Shown one piece after another: positions 27,604 to 35,768 of a stretch of DNA of 64,000 nt (position 1 is its first letter; every line of letters starts with the position of its first letter). Below the pieces are notes generated by a model that searched no databases, had not been told where the DNA came from, and saw only the letters and a program-made list of their open reading frames with translations. The stretch is taken from the NCBI RefSeq assembly GCF_001652265.1, contig NZ_LWBS01000066.1, positions 72,954-136,953 of the forward strand, given 5' to 3'. The stretch comes from Rhizobium leguminosarum (GTDB lineage Bacteria; Pseudomonadota; Alphaproteobacteria; Rhizobiales; Rhizobiaceae). Position numbers and translations under genes: made by a program.

Positions 27604-29439
27604 ATGTTCCAGTCTTTCGAAGTTACTTCCACGCCGCAATTCGGCAGGGATCGCGTATCGGCGCTGCGCGCCGGTTTCGATTCGCTTGGCATCGACGCCT
27701 TTCTTGTGCCGCGCGCCGACGAGTTCAACGGCGAATATGTTCCCGCATGTTCGGAGCGCTTGGCATGGCTGACGGGCTTTACCGGCTCGGCAGGCATTGC
27801 GCTCATCCTGCGTACGCAGGCGATCGTCTTCGTCGACGGGCGCTATGTGACGCAGCTTGCCGAACAGGTCGACGGTTCGGTTTTTTCGGGCGGCGATCTC
27901 GTCAACGAACCGCCGCATCTCTGGCTTGTCGCAAACGGCGGCAAGGGTCTGCGGCTCGGCATCGACCCCTGGCTGCATGCGGGTGCAGAGGTGCGCCGTC
28001 TGGAAAAGGCGCTTTCGCAGATTGGCGGCACGCTGGTCTTCCTGCAGCACAATCCGCTCGACAGGCTTTGGAGCGACCGGCCAGCCGAGCCGCTCGGCGC
28101 GGTCAGCATCCAGAACGTCGCGCAGGCCGGCATGCTGGCGAGCGACAAGATCGCGACGATCGCCGCCGATCTCTCGAAGAAGAACCATGCAGCGGTGCTG
28201 ATCGCCGATCCCTCTTCGGTCGCCTGGACCTTCAATATCCGCGGCGCCGACGTGCCGCATACGCCGCATCCGCTGGCACGCGCCATCATCCATGCCGACG
28301 GCCGGGCCGAGCTCTTCCTGGACAAGCGCAAGACCGGTATCGAGCCGGAGGCCTATCTCGGGCAGATCTGCACGCAGCTGCCGCCCTCGGCGCTGGAGGA
28401 GAGGCTTGCCGCCGTTTCGCGAGATGGCGGCCGCGTGCTGATCGACCCTGATATCGCCGCCTATGCGCTGGCGGAGATCATCCGTAAGGCGGGCGGCGAA
28501 GTGGTGGAGGGCGCCGATCCCGCCAAGCTGCCGCGCGCGGTGAAGAACGACGTCGAGATCAACGGCTCAGCCGCCGCACATCTGCAGGACGGGGCGGCGA
28601 TGGTGGAATTCCTCTATTGGCTGTCGCAGACGAGGCCCGGCACGGTGAGCGAGATCGCTGCTGCCGAGCATCTCGAAGCGGCGCGTGCCCGCGTCGGCCA
28701 GAGCATGCAGAACCCTCTGAAGGACATTTCCTTCGACACGATTTCGGGCGCCGGCGAACATGCGGCGATCATGCATTACCGCGTGACGACTGAGACCAAC
28801 CGGTTGATCGAAGCCGGCGAACTCTTCCTGATCGATTCTGGTGCGCAATATATCAACGGCACGACCGACATCACCCGCACCGTCGGCATAGGTACGGTAT
28901 CGGAAGAGCATCGGCGCTTCTTCACGCTGGTGCTGAAGGGGATGATAGAGATCAGCACGGCACGTTTCCCGAAGGGCACGCGCGGCTGCGACCTCGATCC
29001 GCTGGCGCGCATCGCGCTGTGGCGGGCCGGCGCCGATTTCGCTCACGGCACAGGCCACGGCGTCGGCTCCTATCTCTCGGTGCATGAGGGGCCGCAGCGC
29101 ATCTCCAGGCTTTCGACGCAGGAACTGCTGCCCGGCATGATCCTTTCAAACGAGCCGGGCTATTATCGGCCCGGCAGCTTCGGCATCCGCATCGAGAACC
29201 TGATCTATGTGCGCGGGGCCGAAGAGATCGAGGGCGGCGATGCGCCGATGCTCGGATTCGAGACGCTGACTTTCTGCCCGATCGACCGCAGCCTCGTCAT
29301 TCCCGAGCTTCTGACCCATGACGAGTTGCACTGGTTCAACGACTATCATCGCCGCACATGCGAGGCGCTGATGCCGCTCATCCACGATCACGATGTCAGG
29401 GCGTGGCTCGAAAACGCGACGCTGCCGTTGGAATATTGA
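27604..29439 (+). CDS. pepP: Xaa-Pro aminopeptidase
   Basis: The 611-residue M24-family metallopeptidase removes an N-terminal residue that precedes proline. Two creatinase-like N-terminal domains (RADEFNGEY, WLTGFTGSAG) come before the pita-bread catalytic domain. Metal ligands are visible in FLIDSGAQY and TTDITRT (two Asp), HGTGHGVG (His), SNEPGYY (Glu) and IRIENL (Glu). Length matches the long eukaryote-like type. ATG 27604 (MFQSFEV) is chosen; ATG 27553 would add 17 residues unlike the family. A large palindrome follows the stop. Confidence 0.93.
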   Translation: MFQSFEVTSTPQFGRDRVSALRAGFDSLGIDAFLVPRADEFNGEYVPACSERLAWLTGFTGSAGIALILRTQAIVFVDGRYVTQLAEQVDGSVFSGGDLVNEPPHLWLVANGGKGLRLGIDPWLHAGAEVRRLEKALSQIGGTLVFLQHNPLDRLWSDRPAEPLGAVSIQNVAQAGMLASDKIATIAADLSKKNHAAVLIADPSSVAWTFNIRGADVPHTPHPLARAIIHADGRAELFLDKRKTGIEPEAYLGQICTQLPPSALEERLAAVSRDGGRVLIDPDIAAYALAEIIRKAGGEVVEGADPAKLPRAVKNDVEINGSAAAHLQDGAAMVEFLYWLSQTRPGTVSEIAAAEHLEAARARVGQSMQNPLKDISFDTISGAGEHAAIMHYRVTTETNRLIEAGELFLIDSGAQYINGTTDITRTVGIGTVSEEHRRFFTLVLKGMIEISTARFPKGTRGCDLDPLARIALWRAGADFAHGTGHGVGSYLSVHEGPQRISRLSTQELLPGMILSNEPGYYRPGSFGIRIENLIYVRGAEEIEGGDAPMLGFETLTFCPIDRSLVIPELLTHDELHWFNDYHRRTCEALMPLIHDHDVRAWLENATLPLEY

Positions 29440-29445
29440 GAAAAC

Positions 29446-29476
29446 GGCATTACAGCGTCGGCGACGCTGTAATGCC
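29446..29476. terminator. Strong palindrome between convergent pepP and azlD
   Basis: GGCATTACAGCGTC and GACGCTGTAATGCC are perfect 14-base arms with a three-base GGC centre. It begins seven bases past the pepP stop and 32 bp from the end of azlD. It probably serves as a bidirectional terminator, although no long T run follows. Confidence 0.65.
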
Positions 29477-29508
29477 TTGAATTTCTGCGCCGGCTTTCGG
29501 GCCGGTGC

Positions 29509-29817
29509 TCAGGCGCCGATCGTGTGGCGCCAGGTCATCACGACGATCCAGGCGGCGACCAGCATCCATGTATGGGTGAAGCGCAAGCCAATGAAGAGGG
29601 CGGCGATCAGCGCCAGCTTCGATTCCCAGCCGCCGATGAAGAAGGCGGGTGCGACGAGTGTCGTCAGCACGGCCGCCGGCACTGCATTCAGCGCCGCCTC
29701 CATGCGCGGGGGGATGCTCTTCATTCGGGTGATGAGGATATAGCCGCCGATGCGGGTGGCGAAGGTGGCGACTGCTGCGGCGAGGATGACGAGCGCCATG
29801 TGAAGATCGAATTCCAT
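29509..29817 (-). CDS. azlD: Branched-chain amino acid exporter small subunit AzlD
   Basis: The 102-residue membrane protein has three to four helices and the family features: ATFATRIGGYIL, IPPRMEAALNAVPAAVLTTL and WESKLALIAALFIGLRFTHTWML. With AzlC it exports branched-chain amino acids such as valine or related compounds across the inner membrane. It starts three bases after the azlC stop, so the pair is one operon. Confidence 0.9.
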   Translation of the reverse strand: MEFDLHMALVILAAAVATFATRIGGYILITRMKSIPPRMEAALNAVPAAVLTTLVAPAFFIGGWESKLALIAALFIGLRFTHTWMLVAAWIVVMTWRHTIGA

Positions 29818-29820
29818 GGC

Positions 29821-30552
29821 TCAGACCTCGTGCACTTCGGATTGAAGGGCGTCGGCTTCAAGATCAGGCTCTTCCGGCGGCAAAGGCAGCACGGCGGCGA
29901 GCACGATCCCGGCGGCGGCACCGAGGCTGACATGCCAGGGCGAGCCGACGTAACGGTAGGCGAAGACGGACGCCACAGCGCTGACGAGCGCCACAGGCAG
30001 GAAATTATCTCGCTTGCGGAAGCCGAGGACGATGCCGAGGAAATAAGCCGGCAGCAGGATGTCGAGGCCGATGGCCTTCGGATCGCCGATGAAGCCGCCG
30101 AGCATGCCGCCGGCGACGCTGATCAGCACCCAGGGAATGTAGATGATGATGGCAAAGCCGAAATACCAGGCGAAGGTGAGTTGCCGGCCGGCCTCGGCGC
30201 GCTTGACTGCTTCGGCGAATTGCGGATCGACGAGGAGGAAGAAGGTAAAGAATTTCTGCACCGGCGTGAAATGGCCGATGTAGCGCGCCAGCGCCGCCGA
30301 ATAGAGCACGTGGCGGAAATTCACGGCGAGGATCGACAGTACGATCAGCCAGGCGTGAACATTGTGACCAAAGAGTTCGATGCCGACCATCTGGCTGGCG
30401 CCGGCATAGACGGTGGCGCTCATGAAGGCGGCTTCGGAAAGCGACATGCCATTTTCGACCGCCAGCGCTCCGAAGAGAGCGCCAAAGGGCGCCGATGCCA
30501 GCGCAACGGCGGAGCCGCCCCGCAAACCTTCAACAAAGTCGGCGCGATTCAT
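29821..30552 (-). CDS. azlC: Branched-chain amino acid exporter large subunit AzlC
   Basis: The 243-residue polytopic protein has FVEGLRGGSAVALASAPFGALFG at the start, FMSATVYAGASQMVG, and DPQFAEAV, all diagnostic of AzlC. About seven hydrophobic segments are visible. It works with AzlD as an exporter of branched-chain amino acids. The start ATG 30552 has GGACAAG upstream. The 133-bp region to the divergent DUF2164 gene holds the promoters. Confidence 0.92.
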   Translation of the reverse strand: MNRADFVEGLRGGSAVALASAPFGALFGALAVENGMSLSEAAFMSATVYAGASQMVGIELFGHNVHAWLIVLSILAVNFRHVLYSAALARYIGHFTPVQKFFTFFLLVDPQFAEAVKRAEAGRQLTFAWYFGFAIIIYIPWVLISVAGGMLGGFIGDPKAIGLDILLPAYFLGIVLGFRKRDNFLPVALVSAVASVFAYRYVGSPWHVSLGAAAGIVLAAVLPLPPEEPDLEADALQSEVHEV

Positions 30553-30685
30553 GCGATCTTGTCCAGTTGGAATTCAAGTTTTCCCTTATGGTCTACGGCT
30601 TGCGACGGCAATTGAATTTCCTTGATTGACCAATCGATTTTGCTGAACCATCAAGGTCCTGATCACATTCGGCAAAGAGGCAACC

Positions 30686-30931
30686 ATGAAAAAGATCGAA
30701 TTTTCCAAGGAAGAAAAGGCTGAGATCGTTTCGCGCATCCGCGCTTATTTCGACCGGGAACTCGATCCCATCGGTGCATTGCCGGCCGAATTCCTGCTTG
30801 ACTTCTTCGCCGAGGAGATCGGGCCGTATTTCTACAATCGAGGGCTGAGAGATGCCCAGGCCGCCTTATCGACGAGAATGGAACACCTGGCCGAGGATAT
30901 TCATCTTCTTGAGAGGGAGCAAAAATTCTAG
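30686..30931 (+). CDS. DUF2164 family protein
   Basis: The 81-residue soluble protein begins MKKIEFSKEEKAEIVSRIRAYFD and contains ELDPIGALPAEFLLDFFAEEIGPYFYNRGLRDAQ, which is the DUF2164 pattern. It is acidic and mostly helical. The function is unknown. GAGG lies upstream of the ATG. It lies 91 bp before the glycosyltransferase-like gene on the same strand. Confidence 0.88.
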   Translation: MKKIEFSKEEKAEIVSRIRAYFDRELDPIGALPAEFLLDFFAEEIGPYFYNRGLRDAQAALSTRMEHLAEDIHLLEREQKF

Positions 30932-31022
30932 CGCCTTAAAATCAAATCGGCCTTCATTTAACGCCAAATTATTTCTGCGCCGATATGGTCGTGACGCTTT
31001 CGTTCACCGGGTTGCGTGTTAT

Positions 31023-32615
31023 TTGGCCTTGATTGTCTCTGCTCTCGATGAACCTCGATCCGCCAAGCTCGGCAAGGCGTTGATCTTTATGGTTTGGCTT
31101 GCGCTGGCGTCTGCGCTCTGCTGGTCCGAAACGGTCTGGCGTGACGAGGTTCGTGCTTTGTCACTCGCCCTCCAGGGCGATAACTTCATCGATATGCTTC
31201 GCCGGATGCATGGTGAGGGTCATCCTGCTGTCTGGCATATTCTGTTGCGCGCCGCCTATGCTGTGGTCGGCTCACCTGTCGTCCTGAAGATCGTCGCACT
31301 GACGATTGCAGCGACCGCGGCCTATCTTCTTGTTTTCAAGCTGAAACTGCCGCTTTCCATCATGCTGCTGTCGCTGTTCAGCAGCTTTTCGATTTTCGAT
31401 TATGCCGCGATGTCGCGAAATTACGGCATCAGCATGCTGGTGATTTTCCTTATCGTCCTGAGTTGGGAGAAAGGAGCACGAAACGGGATATTGCTCGGCC
31501 TGTTGTTTGCCTTGCTGGCAAATACCAACGTCCATTCGGTCGTCCTGGTGGGCGGCTTCCTCGCCTATTGGTTTTTCGATTTAATTCTGGCCCGGCCAAA
31601 GCTGCCTCTGACGGCATATCGGGCCTTTGCGACAGCCGCTGCCATTGCCGCAGTTGGAATTGTTCTATGTTTCGTAACAGTCTATCCGACCTTCAACGAT
31701 ACGGGGCAGAACGATCTCAGCGGCGAGAATTTCGCTTTGCTTGTCCTTCGCGCTTTTGCCCTGACCAGTTCGCATTTTATGGCGTTCTATCCCAACAGCG
31801 TCCTTGAACTGGTCGTGGCGTATCCGTTGGCCGCCCAGATTTTCGCAGCGTTGATGTCCGTTCTCATCTACGGCAGCCTGTTGGCGCTGGCGAACCGATG
31901 GCCGGCGATGATCGCAGCGGGACTGGTTCTCTTGGGGCTTTCGCTGCTTTTTACGCTTGTCTATCCCGGCGGATACAGACATCAGGCGCTCTGGCTGGTT
32001 TTCATAATCGCGATCACCGCCTTGACCATAGAGCCTCAGCGCGACGGAGCGGGCGTTGCCGGCATCGAGGCTGCTGGCGGCATCGTAAAGTTCGGGCGCC
32101 TGTGCTTCCTGATATTGCTGGCCCTACAGGTCGTGTCCGGCATCGAAAAGGTCCATCAGGCCTTCATAGCCGAAATACCGCTGAGCCGAAGCAAGGATCT
32201 CGGTGCGTTCATTCAATCGCGCCCCGATCTCAAGGATGCGGTCATTATGGCGGATCCCGACTATCTGGTGGAAGCCTTGCCCTATTACGTCCCCAACCGC
32301 ACCTATCTTCTGCGGGAGGAGCGGTTCGGCGCTATCGTGCGATATACCCGGAATGCGCGGCTTTCCCTCAGCCTTGCCGATATCCTGCAAACGGCACATC
32401 GATTGCAGCAGAGTGAGCATGTCCCTGTTGTCATCCTTCTTTCACAGCGGCTTGATCAGATTACTGCGCCCGTTTCCCTGCGTGAAAGCTACGTTTGGCG
32501 GTTGTCTCTAACGCCGGAAGACATTTCTGCTTTCCAGAGCGCGACAAGCCTCGTCAAGCGTTTCGGCACGGTTGTCGGAAGCGATGAGACGTTCGACGTC
32601 TACGTCCTGAAATAA
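31023..32615 (+). CDS. Polytopic membrane protein, GT-C glycosyltransferase-like
   Basis: The protein has around ten hydrophobic helices followed by a soluble C-terminal domain of about 170 residues. After the first helix lies ETVWRDEV, an acidic-pair motif like that of GT-C/ArnT-type enzymes, followed by GEGHPAVWHILLRAAY. This suggests transfer of a sugar from a polyprenyl carrier on the outer face of the inner membrane. Family assignment is tentative. The start is uncertain: the frame is open from 30852 inside DUF2164, the only other in-frame ATG is 31089, and TTG 31023 would give a complete first helix. No acceptor or carrier gene is nearby. Confidence 0.7.
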   Translation: MALIVSALDEPRSAKLGKALIFMVWLALASALCWSETVWRDEVRALSLALQGDNFIDMLRRMHGEGHPAVWHILLRAAYAVVGSPVVLKIVALTIAATAAYLLVFKLKLPLSIMLLSLFSSFSIFDYAAMSRNYGISMLVIFLIVLSWEKGARNGILLGLLFALLANTNVHSVVLVGGFLAYWFFDLILARPKLPLTAYRAFATAAAIAAVGIVLCFVTVYPTFNDTGQNDLSGENFALLVLRAFALTSSHFMAFYPNSVLELVVAYPLAAQIFAALMSVLIYGSLLALANRWPAMIAAGLVLLGLSLLFTLVYPGGYRHQALWLVFIIAITALTIEPQRDGAGVAGIEAAGGIVKFGRLCFLILLALQVVSGIEKVHQAFIAEIPLSRSKDLGAFIQSRPDLKDAVIMADPDYLVEALPYYVPNRTYLLREERFGAIVRYTRNARLSLSLADILQTAHRLQQSEHVPVVILLSQRLDQITAPVSLRESYVWRLSLTPEDISAFQSATSLVKRFGTVVGSDETFDVYVLK

Positions 32616-32805
32616 GCTGCCAGCCTGCAGCTTATTTGCACATGTCCACGCATTTGATCATTGCGACATGCGTCCGCATTCCGTCGATTGCGGCAGCGAC
32701 ACCTTCGGGAATGGACCGCGGCTGGAGCACGACCAGAAGAACAAGGACACGAGCCTATAAACGGGACGCGACGGTGCCCGCGACCCCGCAATTGCAAAGG
32801 CGCGT

Positions 32806-33471
32806 TCAGCCTTCGCGCTTTATCCGCTCCCGGCGTTCGATCTCAGCCTCCGAGGGCTGCGCCAGCTCGAATGTGCCTGTCTTGATTGCGCCGGCGCGCT
32901 CGTAGACGCTCATGATGACGCCCGTCGTCGATATCGTGTTGGCGGTGAGCCTCAGCGCCTGCGGCTTGGCGCCTTGACCGAACAGGCGTTTGCCCTGGCC
33001 GAGGACGAGCGGAAAAGTCAGGAGCCGGAATTCGTCGATCAGGTCATGCGCCAATAGGGTCTGCAACAGGCCGCTGCTGCCCTGTGTCAGGAGGACGGGA
33101 CCGTCCTGTTGCTTCAACCGGGCGATTTCGGCGGCGGCGTCGCCACGCAGGGCGACGGAATTTGCCCAGGTGAGCGGGTCCGTGGAAGTGGTCGCGACAT
33201 ATTTGGTCACGGCGTTGAAGACCTTGCCGATGGGATCGTCTTTCCCGACGAAGGGCCAGTGCGCGGCGAAGATTTCGTAGGTCTTGCGGCCAAGCAGCAA
33301 TTCGAAGGGATCGGTAAAGATCCCGCCCATGAACTGGCCCATCGGCTCGTCCCAATAATTGACGGTCCAGCCGCCCTGCGTGAAGCTGCCGGTCGGATCC
33401 TCCCGCGGCCCGCCCGGCGCCTGCATGACACCGTCCAAACTGACGAAGGCTGCAGCAACTAGCTTTCTCAT
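32806..33471 (-). CDS. RibD C-terminal-like/dihydrofolate reductase family protein
   Basis: The 221-residue protein opens MRKLVAAAFVSLDGVMQAPGG, has LLLGRKTYEIFAAHWP, and later GPVLLTQGSSGLLQTLLAHDLIDEFRLLTFPLVLGQGKRLF. These are the blocks of the stand-alone RibD_C (DHFR-fold) family, often annotated as dihydrofolate reductase family. It probably binds NADPH and reduces an unknown substrate. GGGAG precedes the ATG. The C-terminal tail is charged. The 190-bp gap to the upstream plus-strand gene is empty. Confidence 0.86.
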   Translation of the reverse strand: MRKLVAAAFVSLDGVMQAPGGPREDPTGSFTQGGWTVNYWDEPMGQFMGGIFTDPFELLLGRKTYEIFAAHWPFVGKDDPIGKVFNAVTKYVATTSTDPLTWANSVALRGDAAAEIARLKQQDGPVLLTQGSSGLLQTLLAHDLIDEFRLLTFPLVLGQGKRLFGQGAKPQALRLTANTISTTGVIMSVYERAGAIKTGTFELAQPSEAEIERRERIKREG

Positions 33472-33570
33472 CTCTCAACTCCCATTGTTGGTGTGTTCAG
33501 AGCCGAGGACGGATTGACTTGCACAGATCCGACATCCGACCCGGTTTTTTCGGGCGGTATCCGAGCTGAA

Positions 33571-34197
33571 CTAGCCGGCCAAGGCCTTGACGCTGTCGAT
33601 GATCGCGATGCCATGCGCCCGCATCTCCTCGATGGCGGCGGCGACGCCTTCGGGCGTGATGCCGCGGCTTGCGTCCTCGATGAAGCGCACGTGGATACCA
33701 GGCATCATCTCCAGCGCGTCGAGCGCGGAGAACTTGACGCAATAGTCGGTCGCCAGCCCGCAGACGTCGAGGTCGGTGACGCCCTGATCCTCAAGGAAAT
33801 CGGAAAGGCCGGTCGAGGCATCGCGGTCATTGTCGCGGAAGGCCGAATAGCTGTCGATATCAGGATCCTCGCCTTTCTGCTGGATCAGGTCGATCTCTTC
33901 CGATTTGAGTTCGGGATGCAGTTCGGCATCAAGCGTACCCTGAATGCAGTGGTCAGGCCACATCATCTGCGGCTTGCCCGACAGTTCGCCCATCTCGAAG
34001 GCGGCGGCACCCGGATGGGCGGAGGCAAAGCTGCCGTGGCCCGGCGGATGCCAGTCCTGCGAGGCGACGATCAGGTCATATTTGCCGCTGTCGATCAGTC
34101 TGTTTGCGACGGGAACCACCTTATCGCCGTCAGGCACCGGCAGATTGCCGCCTGGACAGAAGCCGTTTTGAATGTCGACGAGCAGCAGCGCTTTCAT
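33571..34197 (-). CDS. pncA: Nicotinamidase/pyrazinamidase
   Basis: The 208-residue cysteine hydrolase converts nicotinamide to nicotinate for NAD salvage. ALLLVDIQNGF has the catalytic Asp8, SQDWHPPGHGSF holds metal-binding Asp and His residues, and CGLATDYCVKFSA has the nucleophilic cysteine. WPDHCIQGT is also typical. ATG 34197 starts the protein directly at the first strand; the longer frame upstream is not protein-like. Confidence 0.92.
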   Translation of the reverse strand: MKALLLVDIQNGFCPGGNLPVPDGDKVVPVANRLIDSGKYDLIVASQDWHPPGHGSFASAHPGAAAFEMGELSGKPQMMWPDHCIQGTLDAELHPELKSEEIDLIQQKGEDPDIDSYSAFRDNDRDASTGLSDFLEDQGVTDLDVCGLATDYCVKFSALDALEMMPGIHVRFIEDASRGITPEGVAAAIEEMRAHGIAIIDSVKALAG

Positions 34198-34526
34198 CAA
34201 GGCCCAATCCCTTCGCTTATTGCAGTGCAGGACGCTAAGCACACCGAATGGATCAACTAGTGAATTTCCAGGCGCGAACGCGCAAGTTAATTCTGGCGCT
34301 AGCGGTAGTAAGTCGTCAAAGCAGAATGCTCTAATGCAATCATTGCGATAGCCGGCGGCGGTTCTCGTGGTGAAATGGAACGGAGGGGGATGGCCGTGCA
34401 TGATTTCCGGATCGCAGACACGGCCGACGACGGTGGCAAGTGCCGGCAATTCGATCTGCCTGCGTAGGACACTTTTGTGCGGCATCGATGGATCGAGGCT
34501 CCCGGCAGAGCCCGGATCTCGGCCAG
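34198..34526. other. Intergenic region upstream of pncA
   Basis: The 329-bp region carries the pncA promoter region and the 3' flank of the EF-hand gene. A 30-codon frame at 34375-34467 exists but has no convincing spacing from its purine-rich leader. I see no repeat or RNA gene. Confidence 0.5.
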
Positions 34527-34996
34527 CTAGACCGCCGCCACGTCTTCGGCTGCCGAATCACCTGCTGCGGCGGAAGCGCCGTAGGTATTGCGGTAGGCCT
34601 GAAGGGCTGTCTGCATGTCGCTCAGCACTTTGGTGAGGAGCGGATCGCTGTCGCCTGAAGTCTTGATGCTGTTCGGTTCGGCGGCAAGAAATTCGGACGC
34701 GGTCAACTTGCCGTCGCCATTCGTATCCATCGCGGCGAAGACGCCCTTGGAATCGTCGTCGCTCTGATCGTCGCTGCCGTCGGTCTTCTGCATGGACAGC
34801 ATCAGCGACAGAATGTCGGCGGTGATCTTCTTGACGATATCGGTGCTGCTGTCGTCGATGTCGTGGCCGATGTCGATGACTGCGAGGCGGCGGCCAATTC
34901 ATCCGCCGATATGACGCCGTCACCATTCTTGTCCAGGCTGGAAAGCGGAGACTGATATTGAGTTAAGCTGCTGCCGAGAGATGAAACACTGGTCAC
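34527..34996 (-). pseudogene. EF-hand calcium-binding protein gene split by a frameshift
   Basis: Two EF-hand loops are encoded in different frames. GTG 34996, with GGAGG six bases upstream, starts a frame containing DKNGDGVISADE, which ends at TGA 34802-34804. The second frame, from ATG 34802 (TGATG overlap), has DTNGDGKLTASE and runs to 34527. The second frame is also open upstream to about 34890, giving DSSTDIVKKITADILSL, so a one- or two-base shift between roughly 34865 and 34900 would restore a single product of about 156 residues. The total of 470 bases is not a multiple of three. The gene is either a recent pseudogene, a coupled pair, or a sequencing error. Confidence 0.75.
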
Positions 34997-35393
34997 TTGA
35001 ACCTCCTTCGAAAAGTTCGTCGTGAAGCCCGCCTTTCATGGGTGGGCAGCCTCTGGGCTAAGCTGATTTGCGCAAGGCGTCAAAGCGACGTTTTGACAGG
35101 GCAGAAGTGCGATTGACGGCGCGGGGCGACGTACGTTAACCTATCGGTTACCAAAGTTGTTTTATTGGAATTATTGGCTTTTTTTAGCGATTGCTTCGTC
35201 TGGGCGCGATTAAATCCGGGTCCGTGTTTGCCTGAAATTGTCGTAATGCAGCGTGCGGAGGAGCCATGGGCGGAGTGCCCGGGTTTGCGCGGCTGCGACA
35301 TTTCGTCTGCTTCCTGTGAGGGCGATGTCAGGCCGAGCTTGCTCCGGATCATGATTTCTGCCTTTCTTACCCTCAGCAGCGGGAAGCGAAGCC
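34997..35393. other. Intergenic region between the EF-hand gene and a small membrane protein gene
   Basis: This 397-bp divergent region contains the GGAGG ribosome site of the EF-hand gene, an AT-rich stretch near 35150-35190 that may hold promoters, and a short imperfect palindrome, TAACC/GGTTA, near 35137. A 17-codon frame at 35266-35319 has GGAGG before it but no other support. No gene is called. Confidence 0.5.
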
Positions 35394-35741
35394 ATGTCCG
35401 AGCCCGATCCAGACGAAAAGATCGATGCGACGTTTCGCAACGGGTCGCTTACAGCGGCCGGGATCATCCTCGGTTTCTCGCTCAATTTCATCAGTGTCTG
35501 GGTTTCCAACCCCAACGACTGGAGTCGCATCGATATTCCGCCGATGCTGTTCTTGACTATCGGCATCGCCATCCAGGTAAAGGTCTTTGCCGATCTGCTG
35601 GCGCGCGACTCTCTCTTTGCCGTCAAATATGATCGGTCTCGCCGGCTCTTCCTGATCGGATTGGGAATCGTCGCCACCGGAATCGGCATTGCGCTGATCA
35701 ACGATATTCTTGGGCTCGGAAGGATGCGGATGCTCGGGTAA
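35394..35741 (+). CDS. Small membrane protein, unknown function
   Basis: The 115-residue product has an acidic N terminus (MSEPDPDEKIDATFRNGS) and three predicted membrane helices: AAGIILGFSLNFISVWV, PPMLFLTIGIAIQVKVFADLL and FLIGLGIVATGIGIALI. A basic loop (KYDRSRR) lies before the third helix. I do not recognise a family. AAGCGAAGCC precedes the ATG at weak match. It converges with the helicase gene 27 bp away. Confidence 0.7.
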   Translation: MSEPDPDEKIDATFRNGSLTAAGIILGFSLNFISVWVSNPNDWSRIDIPPMLFLTIGIAIQVKVFADLLARDSLFAVKYDRSRRLFLIGLGIVATGIGIALINDILGLGRMRMLG

Positions 35742-35768
35742 ACGCTCTCGCGTCGTGCCGAGGTGAGA

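Noticed and set aside
31053-31085. ATG in another frame (MNLDPPSSARR) before the glycosyltransferase-like gene, possible frameshift
   Set aside because: There is no ribosome site and no family sequence to compare, so a frameshift cannot be supported.
34375-34467. Possible 30-codon gene
   Set aside because: There is a purine-rich leader but wrong spacing, no conservation known and no terminator.
35266-35319. Possible 17-codon leader peptide with GGAGG upstream
   Set aside because: It is too short to judge and no attenuator stem follows it.
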